From assembly GCA_033391075.1 (NCBI GenBank), contig JAWPMV010000001.1, positions 4,836,001 through 4,900,000 of the forward strand: a DNA stretch of 64,000 bases, given 5' to 3'. Each line of letters starts with the position of its first letter. Positions within the stretch are counted from its first letter, which is position 1. The translations under genes and the position numbers were made by a program. Source of the stretch: Bacteroidia bacterium. Its GTDB lineage: Bacteria > Bacteroidota > Bacteroidia > J057. Shown one piece after another: positions 54,498-62,445 of the stretch. Under the pieces are notes generated by a model. It saw only the letters and a list, made by a program, of their open reading frames with translations. It had not been told where the DNA came from and made no database searches.

Positions 54498-54742
54498 ATC
54501 TTAGAATAAGTCTTTTGCTTCATTATTAGAGAAATTAGAGATTTCCTCACAGGCAAAGAGGATTTTTTTTCTTTCTATGACCAACTACTGAAATAAGTCC
54601 TTAATTTTCTTGTTATATTAGCATATAAGCTATATGCTGCTCTTCCCTAATCAGGCAGATATTTTGAAACATTCTTTTGAGTTCCTATTCTTTTATGTTT
54701 AGGGGTACTCTTCATGGCTTTATAAGATCATAAGGAATAGTA

Positions 54743-57700
54743 ATGAGCGGAAGAAAGCGAAAATCAAAAAAAAGAAGAAAAACTCGTCATAAAGGGAAAA
54801 AAGGGGTCCAACATCCCGAGATTCTGGAAAGCCAAGATTCGAACAAAGTCAACTTTGCCAAACCGAATGGCGATAGAAATACCATAATTCAAGATGTTGA
54901 AGATTCAGAAATTCACATTTCTGAAAATACCTACAATTACAATGCTCCTATTTCTTTTCGAGCAGATGCGATTCAGGCAGAAATTCTTCAGTATCAACAA
55001 AAAATCGAGATAAAATACGATACTGGGGCGGTAGTTCAAGTACCTAACATTAGCGAATTTTTTGCTGCTAGATTTACCAAGGACAAATCCAAAAGAAGGT
55101 ACCAGGATTATCTGGATCATAGAATTCTAAAATATGTATCTCGGGTAGAATTTAAGAAAAGAGATATGACTCCTGAATCTTTTATAGATGAGGAAAATAT
55201 TTACTCAGGATTAGAAAAAAAGTTAGGCAGTATCATAATAGGTAAAGGAGGAACCGGAAAAACAAGGACGATGTATGAAGTAGGTTTGTATGCCGAACGA
55301 AAAGGCTGGACTACTTTAGCTATTAAGTCAGACTTTAAACATATAGAAGCTTTATTGGCTTCTTTAAGTCCAGACCCCCAAAAGAAGTATCTGCTGGTGT
55401 TTGATTATATCGAAGAAAGTGAATGCTTTGAGAAAGCAGTGAAACATATAATCGAAGAAAAAAGAGACGACTCTATAAAAATTTTAGCGAACTGCAGAAA
55501 ATCTTTTGAAACTACTCTAAGATCAATTTTCTACTCTGGTCGACAATTATTTGATTTCTTCGACTTTACGGATCCCCAAAACAAAGAAAGCGAATATTAT
55601 TACCATCGCTATGTCGCAAGCCGGATTACTTACCCGGTAATAAATAAACTTAACCTAAATCATACAAACGAGAAGAAAAAGCTTTTTTATAAACTTAGAC
55701 CCTCCTTCGCGGTATTTTTGAGATTCTTATCTGATATTGGGAGTGACGAAATAAATCTTACTGAATTTAATAGTTTTGAAGACTGGCTGATTAAAAGATT
55801 CAGATTAACTGCAAAAAACCAAGATTATTCTGTAGATAGTTTGACCCGTCAGTTATCTTTGCTTCCGGTCTTTGAGGAGAACATTGATAGTTTTTTAGAC
55901 CGATTTTCAGTAAGCGAAAAATTTTTGACTGATGGTTGGTTACAAGAAATCAAATTATATGGAAAAGACCGTCTCGATGCCGTTCATGATACGGTTAAAG
56001 ATGTCTTACTATTACATTTTCTAAAATCAAATACCAATCAGGAAAGAGCACTTGTTAGAAAAATAAGTCATCATCTAGATTTCTCTCTAGAAAATGGCGG
56101 AATTAAAAACTGGTTCAGATCATATGAAAGAATTTTAGATGACCCTATCTGGGAAAACTATTCCAATTTCTTTCACTCTTTTTTTAGCAAGTATTTAAAA
56201 AAATCTGGTTCTGACTTATTAAATCCTTATTACCTTATAAATTCAGCCTTATTAAACGAACAAGAGAAATTCGAACTAATAACAAATAATGAAAAATTCT
56301 TTTCTGACTATGTTCTTACTGAGTCGTTCGGGATGCAACTTCAGTTTGCATTAAATTATTATAGCAAATCGACAAATAAAGAAAGGACTCCTACAAATTT
56401 GCAGGATATAGCGCAAAATTGGGTACAGCAAAACACTCACATTCTTAAATCAGGTATACTGGCTGACAAAATTATTTCAACCTATTTAAACAAGTTTGGG
56501 ATTGATGAATTTATTCTTCCAATATTTCAAGATTTTATAACTAATGGGGACCATGAATTTGGAAACTTTACCATAAACTCGTGGTTAAGACATGGAGGAG
56601 AGCCCGATTCAATAAAAACATTTCTATTTAAGTACTTGGAATTACATGACAAAGAAGAAGGTGCCAATTATGTGATAGGTTCGTGGATTAAATATGGCGG
56701 AGATTCTTTAAAAATTAAGCGCCATATTGAGAATCATTTCTTAGAGAATATCCAAAAACCAAACAGCAAATTCATTTTATTTGCATGGCTAGAAAAAAAA
56801 TATGCCCCTGAATTCATCAACACTTTTTTAGGGCAGTATTTTGAATCAAATAAAGCTGAGTCCGGGATCATTCAGCTCTTACAAAAATCAGAACATCCAC
56901 AAAAAAACGACTGGATCTCAAATGTAAAACAAGAGCTAGGGCACAGCCTTGAAAAGGTAGACCAAGTAGATTCATTTTATATCCAAAGTTACCTTGGTCA
57001 AGGAGGGGATATAGCCAAAATTCGAGAGTTCGTTATTGCTTACCTCGAGAAAAACGCTCAGGAAAAAGAAGCTCAATTTGTTTTTAAAGCGTGGCTGGAT
57101 AATGGGGGTGATACACAAAGCATTCGAGCATTCCTCATTGCTTACCTCGAGAAAAACGCTCAGGAAAAAGAAGCTCAATTTGTTTTTAAAGCGTGGCTGG
57201 ATAATGGGGGTGATACACAAAGCATTCGAGCATTCCTCATCGCTTACCTCGAGAAAAACGCTCAGGAAAAAGAAGCTCAATTTGCTATCAATGCATGGTT
57301 GAATAATGGAGGGGATACGGCCGGAATTCAAGAGTTCGTCATTACTTACCTCGAGAAAAACGCTCAGGAAAAAGAAGCTCAATTTGTTTTTAAAGCGTGG
57401 CTGGATAATGGGGGTGATACACAAAGCATTCGAGCATTCCTCATTGCTTACCTCGAGAAAAACGCTCAGGAAAAAGAAGCTCCCTTTGTTATCCAACCTT
57501 GGTTAGATAATGGGGGTGATACACAAAGCATTCGAGCATTCCTCATTGCTTACCTCGAGAAAAACGCTCAGGAAAAAGAAGCTCAATTTGTTTTTAAAGC
57601 GTGGCTGGATAATGGGGGTGATACACAAAGCATTCGAGCATTTCTCATTGCTTACCTCGAGAAAAACGCTCAGGAAAAAGAAGCTCAATTTGTTTTTAAA

Positions 57701-60280
57701 GCGTGGCTGGATAATGGGGGTAATACACAAAGCATTCGAGCATTCCTCATTGCTTACCTCGAGAAAAACGCTCAGGAAAAAGAAGCTCAATTTGTTTTTA
57801 AAGCGTGGCTGGATAATGGGGGTAATACACAAAGCATTCGAGCATTCCTCATTGCTTACCTCGAGAAATACGCTCAGGAAAAAGAAGCTCCCTTTGTTAT
57901 ACAACCTTGGTTGAATAATGGAGGAGATATTGAAAGCATTCGAGCATTCCTCATTGCTTACCTCGAGAAAAACGCTCAGGAAAAAGAAGCTCAATTTGTT
58001 TTTAAAGCGTGGCTGGATAATGGGGGTGATACACAAAGCATTCGAGCATTCCTCATTGCTTACCTCAAGAAAAACGCTCAGGAAAAAGAAGCTCAATTTG
58101 CTATCAATGCATGGTTGAATAATGGAGGGGATACGGCCGGAATTCAAGAGTTCCTCATTGCTTACCTCGAGAAAAACGCTCAGGAAAAAGAAGCTCAATT
58201 TGTTTTTAAAGCGTGGCTGGATAATGAGGGTGATACACAAAGCATTCGAGCATTTCTTATTTCTTACCTCGAGAAAAACGCTCAGGAAAAAGAAGCTCAA
58301 TTTGTTTTTAAAGCGTGGCTGGATAATGGGGGTAATACACAAAGCATTCGAGCATTCCTCATTGCTTACCTCGAGAAATACGCTCAGGAAAAAGAAGCTC
58401 CCTTTGTTATACAACCTTGGTTGAATAATGGAGGAGATATTGAAAGCATTCGAGCATTCCTCATTGCTTACCTCGAGAAATACGCTCAGGAAAAAGAAGC
58501 TCGATTTGTTATACAACCTTGGTTGAATAATGGAGGAGATATTGAAAGCATTCGAGCATTCCTCATTGCTTACCTCGAGAAAAACGCTCAGGAAAAAGAA
58601 GCTCGATTTGTTTTTAAAGCGTGGCTGGATAATGGGGGTGATACACAAAGCATTCGAGCATTCCTCATTGCTTACCTCGAGAAAAACGCTCAGGAAAAAG
58701 AAGCTCCCTTTGTTATACAACCTTGGTTAGATAATGGGGGTGATACACAAAGCATTCGAGCATTCCTCATTGCTTACCTCGAGAAAAACGCTCAGGAAAA
58801 AGAAGCTCAATTTGTTTTTAAAGCGTGGCTGGATAATGGGGGTGATACACAAAGCATTCGAGCATTCCTCATTGCTTACCTCGAGAAAAACGCTCAGGAA
58901 AAAGAAGCTCAATTTGTTTTTAAAGCGTGGCTGGATAATGGGGGTAATACACAAAGCATTCGAGCATTCCTCATTGCTTACCTCGAGAAAAACGCTCAGG
59001 AAAAAGAAGCTCAATTTGTTTTTAAAGCGTGGCTGGATAATGGGGGTAATACACAAAGCATTCGAGCATTCCTCATTGCTTACCTCGAGAAAAACGCTCA
59101 GGAAAAAGAAGCTCAATTTGTTTTTAAAGCGTGGCTGGATAATGGGGGTAATACACAAAGCATTCGAGCATTCCTCATTGCTTACCTCGAGAAAAACGCT
59201 CAGGAAAAAGAAGCTCAATTTGCTATCAATGCATGGTTGAATAATGGAGGGGATACGGCCGGAATTCAAGAGTTCGTCATTACTTACCTCGAGAAAAACG
59301 CTCAGGAAAAAGAAGCTCCCTTTGTTATACAACCTTGGTTGAATAATGGGGGTGATACACAAAGCATTCGAGCATTCCTCATTGCTTACCTCGAGAAAAA
59401 CGCTCAGGAAAAAGAAGCTCAATTTGTTTTTAAAGCGTGGCTGGATAATGGGGGTGATACACAAAGCATTCGAGCATTCCTCATTGCTTACCTCGAGAAA
59501 AACGCTCAGGAAAAAGAAGCTCAATTTGCTATCAATGCATGGTTGAATAATGGAGGGGATACGGCCGGAATTCAAGAGTTCGTCATTACTTACCTCGAGA
59601 AAAACGCTCAGGAAAAAGAAGCTCAATTTGCTATCAATGCATGGTTGAATAATGGAGGGGATACGGCCGGAATTCAAGAGTTCGTCATTACTTACCTCGA
59701 GAAAAACGCTCAGGAAAAAGAAGCTCAATTTGTTTTTAAAGCGTGGCTGGATAATGGGGGTAATATACAAAGCATTCGAGCATTCCTCATTGCTTACCTC
59801 GAGAAAAACGCTCAGGAAAAAGAAGCTCAATTTGTTTTTAAAGCGTGGCTGGATAATGGGGGTAATATACAAAGCATTCGAGCATTCCTCATTGCTTACC
59901 TCGAGAAAAACGCTCAGGAAAAAGAAGCTCCCTTTGTTATACAACCTTGGTTAGATAATGGGGGTGATACACAAAGCATTCGAGCATTCCTCATTGCTTA
60001 CCTCGAGAAAAACGCTCAGGAAAAAGAAGCTCAATTCGCTATTAATGCATGGCTGAATCAGAGTGGGGATAAAGAATGTATCCAGGAGTTTCTCATTCAA
60101 TACCTCGAGAATTACGCTCAGGAAAAAGAAGCACAATTTGTTTTTAAGGCATGGTTAGGAGCAGGTGGTTCATCCGAAATTATTTATCCATTTATTAAGA
60201 TTCATTTAGAAATGAATTCCCTTGACTATATAGATTCTAAATACAGAGATTGGATTCTGGCAATTTATGATAGTCAATAG
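54743..60280 (+). CDS. Giant P-loop NTPase with 36 helical 34-residue repeats (STAND-like, unrecognised family)
   Basis: 1845 residues, ATG at 54743 after an AAGGA site. In order: a very basic start (2-20); a short NTIIQDVEDSEIHIS motif (46-60), similar in style to adaptor strands of bacterial conflict NTPases; a P-loop NTPase with Walker A GKGGTGKT (167-174), Walker B KYLLVFDYIEES (215-226) and a sensor-like ILANCRKSF (247-255); a helical middle (about 300-590); five degenerate 34-residue repeats (591-760); 31 near-identical 34-residue repeats (761-1814); and a 31-residue cap. No signal peptide or membrane helix is seen, so it is probably cytoplasmic. Each repeat predicts two helices, giving a long solenoid. 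It is visibly more A+T-rich than its neighbours. The STAND/NLR-like sensing role is inference; no enzymatic effector domain is recognised. Existence of the gene is certain; its function is not. Confidence 0.9.
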   Translation: MSGRKRKSKKRRKTRHKGKKGVQHPEILESQDSNKVNFAKPNGDRNTIIQDVEDSEIHISENTYNYNAPISFRADAIQAEILQYQQKIEIKYDTGAVVQVPNISEFFAARFTKDKSKRRYQDYLDHRILKYVSRVEFKKRDMTPESFIDEENIYSGLEKKLGSIIIGKGGTGKTRTMYEVGLYAERKGWTTLAIKSDFKHIEALLASLSPDPQKKYLLVFDYIEESECFEKAVKHIIEEKRDDSIKILANCRKSFETTLRSIFYSGRQLFDFFDFTDPQNKESEYYYHRYVASRITYPVINKLNLNHTNEKKKLFYKLRPSFAVFLRFLSDIGSDEINLTEFNSFEDWLIKRFRLTAKNQDYSVDSLTRQLSLLPVFEENIDSFLDRFSVSEKFLTDGWLQEIKLYGKDRLDAVHDTVKDVLLLHFLKSNTNQERALVRKISHHLDFSLENGGIKNWFRSYERILDDPIWENYSNFFHSFFSKYLKKSGSDLLNPYYLINSALLNEQEKFELITNNEKFFSDYVLTESFGMQLQFALNYYSKSTNKERTPTNLQDIAQNWVQQNTHILKSGILADKIISTYLNKFGIDEFILPIFQDFITNGDHEFGNFTINSWLRHGGEPDSIKTFLFKYLELHDKEEGANYVIGSWIKYGGDSLKIKRHIENHFLENIQKPNSKFILFAWLEKKYAPEFINTFLGQYFESNKAESGIIQLLQKSEHPQKNDWISNVKQELGHSLEKVDQVDSFYIQSYLGQGGDIAKIREFVIAYLEKNAQEKEAQFVFKAWLDNGGDTQSIRAFLIAYLEKNAQEKEAQFVFKAWLDNGGDTQSIRAFLIAYLEKNAQEKEAQFAINAWLNNGGDTAGIQEFVITYLEKNAQEKEAQFVFKAWLDNGGDTQSIRAFLIAYLEKNAQEKEAPFVIQPWLDNGGDTQSIRAFLIAYLEKNAQEKEAQFVFKAWLDNGGDTQSIRAFLIAYLEKNAQEKEAQFVFKAWLDNGGNTQSIRAFLIAYLEKNAQEKEAQFVFKAWLDNGGNTQSIRAFLIAYLEKYAQEKEAPFVIQPWLNNGGDIESIRAFLIAYLEKNAQEKEAQFVFKAWLDNGGDTQSIRAFLIAYLKKNAQEKEAQFAINAWLNNGGDTAGIQEFLIAYLEKNAQEKEAQFVFKAWLDNEGDTQSIRAFLISYLEKNAQEKEAQFVFKAWLDNGGNTQSIRAFLIAYLEKYAQEKEAPFVIQPWLNNGGDIESIRAFLIAYLEKYAQEKEARFVIQPWLNNGGDIESIRAFLIAYLEKNAQEKEARFVFKAWLDNGGDTQSIRAFLIAYLEKNAQEKEAPFVIQPWLDNGGDTQSIRAFLIAYLEKNAQEKEAQFVFKAWLDNGGDTQSIRAFLIAYLEKNAQEKEAQFVFKAWLDNGGNTQSIRAFLIAYLEKNAQEKEAQFVFKAWLDNGGNTQSIRAFLIAYLEKNAQEKEAQFVFKAWLDNGGNTQSIRAFLIAYLEKNAQEKEAQFAINAWLNNGGDTAGIQEFVITYLEKNAQEKEAPFVIQPWLNNGGDTQSIRAFLIAYLEKNAQEKEAQFVFKAWLDNGGDTQSIRAFLIAYLEKNAQEKEAQFAINAWLNNGGDTAGIQEFVITYLEKNAQEKEAQFAINAWLNNGGDTAGIQEFVITYLEKNAQEKEAQFVFKAWLDNGGNIQSIRAFLIAYLEKNAQEKEAQFVFKAWLDNGGNIQSIRAFLIAYLEKNAQEKEAPFVIQPWLDNGGDTQSIRAFLIAYLEKNAQEKEAQFAINAWLNQSGDKECIQEFLIQYLENYAQEKEAQFVFKAWLGAGGSSEIIYPFIKIHLEMNSLDYIDSKYRDWILAIYDSQ
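56513..57022 (+). repeat. Five degenerate 34-codon repeats
   Basis: Residues 591-760 divide into five in-phase 34-residue units, directly before the homogenised array. They keep the pattern (F-I/L-x-x-Y/F-L near the start, S/A-W-I/L near position 24, GG-D near 28-30) but share little DNA identity. Units 2 and 3 begin KTFLFKYLEL and KRHIENHFLE. Confidence 0.75.
57023..60184 (+). repeat. 31 tandem 102-bp coding repeats, nearly identical
   Basis: The array has an exact 102-bp period with no indels; the first unit starts at 57023 and the last at 60083. The consensus unit begins RAFLIAYLEKNAQEKEA. Positions 18-23 fall into three cassettes: QFVFKA (18 units), QFAINA (6 units) and PFVIQP (7 units, one with R first, as also in one QFVFKA unit). 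Other variable positions are 1, 2, 4, 6, 11, 26 and 30-33. Multi-unit blocks recur (units 8-9 and 13-14 match), which indicates unequal recombination. Confidence 0.95.
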
Positions 60281-60318
60281 AGGTATTATTGAACAAGATT
60301 ATCTACTAGGTTAATCTT

Positions 60319-61110
60319 ATGAAAAACCGTAGAAAAGTAGCTCTCATCGGCATAGGAAATCTGGCGCATAGCCTTCTCCCGGCTCTCAGAAACTCAACTT
60401 GTGAGCTTCTCCAGCTTATCTCCAGAGATGAAGAGAAGCTCAAACGCTACCAAAAAGAGTATGATGTCCCGGAGATTACTAGCAAGCTTTCAGAGCTTCA
60501 TCCTAATGCCGAATTGGTTTTTCTTTGCCTGCCTGACTCTCTCATTGAGCCTACAGCAATAGAACTGGCAAAGCTCAATAGGAAGCACAGTATCTTCCTC
60601 CACACATCGGGCAGTATTTCCCTACAAGCTTTGGAGAGTTTGGGCGAAAGAAGAGGGGTTTTCTATCCCATGCAGATCTTTACCAAAGACCGCATTACCC
60701 CTTTTGATGACTTGCCTTTATTTTTAGAAGGGAATGAGGAAGTTTTTCCAGTCATAGATGCCCTGGCGAAAACTATGTCACGCAAAGTCTTTCCCCTGGA
60801 CTCGGAAGATCGACTCCGTCTCCACATGGGAGCCGTCATGGTCTGCAATTTCACCAATTACCTCTATCGCATGGCTGAGGAAAATTTACCGAAAAAGGAA
60901 GGCGTTCATTTTAATATCTACGAGCCCCTCATCAAAGAACATATCGATAAGGTCTTCAACTTTGGTCCCCAAAAAACACAAACCGGTCCTGCCATTAGAA
61001 AAGACCTTCCTACTATTCTTAAACATTTACAGCTATTAGAGGAAAAGGAATTTCAGCAGGATTTGTATTGGGAGATGAGTAAGTTGATTAGGCCTGATCT
61101 TGAGATCTAA
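60319..61110 (+). CDS. Rossmann-fold and DUF2520 domain protein
   Basis: 263 residues. An N-terminal Rossmann domain with VALIGIGNLAHSLLPAL (GxGxxA dinucleotide loop) is followed by the DUF2520 C-terminal helical domain (about 125-263, HMGAVMVCNFTNYLYRMAEE, GPAIRKDLPTILKHLQLL). It resembles pyrroline-5-carboxylate reductase/F420-dependent NADP reductase-like dehydrogenases, but the substrate is not known. The gene starts 38 nt after the giant gene on the same strand. It is widely conserved housekeeping-like Bacteroidota sequence, so a functional tie to the giant gene is unlikely. Confidence 0.88.
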   Translation: MKNRRKVALIGIGNLAHSLLPALRNSTCELLQLISRDEEKLKRYQKEYDVPEITSKLSELHPNAELVFLCLPDSLIEPTAIELAKLNRKHSIFLHTSGSISLQALESLGERRGVFYPMQIFTKDRITPFDDLPLFLEGNEEVFPVIDALAKTMSRKVFPLDSEDRLRLHMGAVMVCNFTNYLYRMAEENLPKKEGVHFNIYEPLIKEHIDKVFNFGPQKTQTGPAIRKDLPTILKHLQLLEEKEFQQDLYWEMSKLIRPDLEI

Positions 61111-61455
61111 TTTTAGATTTTCTTTTTCTTTAGATGGTGTTTCTTCTTCTTTTCCCTTAGATGGAAAAGAAGCAAAAGATCAAGCTGCTGCAAAGCCTCC
61201 CGCATTCCAGCCCCCGCACCCGATGCAGCAGCCTGGCCCCGTCGCGCTCGGGTAGTTGGTTGGGATTGAGCTTGAGTTTAGGGGAATTCAGACAATAACG
61301 ATCGCTAACACCCTGACACACTAATCCCCAAACACCTTTGCTTCTCCCAAGCGCGCCAGCTCGGAAGTGCCGATCGGGAAATGACGCGGCTATTGCGGCT
61401 GGACCCTGGCGCTGCGATTTTGGCTCTACCTTTTCTAAAAAGCTGGAAAGAAGCC
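61111..61455. repeat. Intergenic region with dispersed element (copy 2, inverted pair)
   Basis: 345 bp between convergent genes, without a credible gene. Bases 61346-61449 match 23440-23543 without gaps (about 80 of 104). Bases 61219-61259 are a partial copy of the same element in reverse orientation (shared core GAGCGCGACGGGGCCAGGCT on the minus strand). The 20-mer at 61179-61198 also recurs at 23351-23370. Confidence 0.75.
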
Positions 61456-62445
61456 CTAAGACCCCGCAAAATTCCGATCCTTCTTAACTACAAACTTCCC
61501 AAAATCAGCCAACTCAGCAGCTCCATTTAATTTACCTACAATCATGTCTCCTACTTTTGCCCGAAAATGCACCTGCTCAAACCAGTATTGCCGTTCGTCA
61601 ATGATCGGTCGCACCTCACTAAAGTCCCAATAGTCTGTAATCTCAGCAAGCCGGGATTTGTATTCCTCAAACTTATTGGTCCTGACATCGGCGAGCTTCT
61701 TATGGTAGACAGGTAGATAAACGACTTGCAGCTCAATCCCTTGTTCCTCACAAAACTGTTTAATTTCCTTGATCGCGTAGAGAGATTCATCCATGCGAGG
61801 GAGTTTGAGCGGCCAGTCGATATCAAATTTCCAATCCGTCAGGTGGAGGTCCAGATTTTCCTCCACATAGTTTTCTCTTTCTGTTTTAAAGGGTATGCCT
61901 GTACCCTGGATGTCGTAGTTGACTAGAAAAGCTTTGTCTTTGTTGAGCGGATACCAGGCTTTCTTCAAGACGGAAAAATTGGGCATACGTAAGAGATATT
62001 TCGCCTGAAACTCTGTTCTTTTCAGCCAGGATTCTGAATAGGGTTTCCGTAAAAAGGAACTGTTCTGGTCATGGGTGCGGGTATAGCTAAATTCATCGAG
62101 ACAGATGACTATGTTTTTGATCCGGTATCCCGTATTCGCTAATTGTTTCATGTCCTCCATCCACTCATAAGGCAAGCCCATAGAATAGGTCATATTGTAA
62201 TACTTCCCGCTACGCATCTTTCGGCTATCTATATTCCCTACTTTCGAAGAACCAAAAATGAAGGAATCAAAGTCCCGCTTCTCTTCACTCAACCATTTCA
62301 TTTTTGTAAAACGTTGATTGGGCTCTATTACCTGTTGGCTAAAGTCTTCCCGGAATATTCCAAAGGGATCAACCACATAGATCATCACAGGCATCAGCAG
62401 TAATGGCAGGGTGAACAACAATATGGATCGGAGAAATGCTTTCAT
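61456..62445 (-). CDS. SGNH-like periplasmic partner of an MBOAT acyltransferase (hypothetical)
   Basis: 329 residues from the ATG at 62445, which overlaps the MBOAT stop as TAATG. One N-terminal membrane helix (MKAFLRSILLFTLPLLLMPVMIYVV) anchors an external domain. FIFGSSKVGNID carries a candidate nucleophile Ser in a G-S-S context (about residue 66), and QVHFRAKVGDMIV near the C-terminus supplies the expected His. This matches the DltD/AlgX-like SGNH proteins that work with MBOAT transporters to acylate a polymer. The family fit is by pattern and context, not by overall similarity I can confirm. Confidence 0.72.
   Translation of the reverse strand: MKAFLRSILLFTLPLLLMPVMIYVVDPFGIFREDFSQQVIEPNQRFTKMKWLSEEKRDFDSFIFGSSKVGNIDSRKMRSGKYYNMTYSMGLPYEWMEDMKQLANTGYRIKNIVICLDEFSYTRTHDQNSSFLRKPYSESWLKRTEFQAKYLLRMPNFSVLKKAWYPLNKDKAFLVNYDIQGTGIPFKTERENYVEENLDLHLTDWKFDIDWPLKLPRMDESLYAIKEIKQFCEEQGIELQVVYLPVYHKKLADVRTNKFEEYKSRLAEITDYWDFSEVRPIIDERQYWFEQVHFRAKVGDMIVGKLNGAAELADFGKFVVKKDRNFAGS

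Noticed and set aside
57503-59944. Two long open frames of 405 codons on the minus strand, and several short plus-strand frames, within the 102-bp array
   Set aside because: A repeat period divisible by three keeps every frame either open or closed throughout. These frames translate to the same low-complexity FFFLSVFLEVSNEE unit and have no start or context of their own.
57023-60184. CRISPR array or noncoding satellite
   Set aside because: The units are 102 bp, contiguous without unique spacers, and in frame within one open gene.
57023-60184. TAL-effector-like DNA-binding repeats, suggested by the 34-residue length
   Set aside because: The unit lacks the TALE consensus and the paired variable residues at 12-13. 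Only the length agrees.
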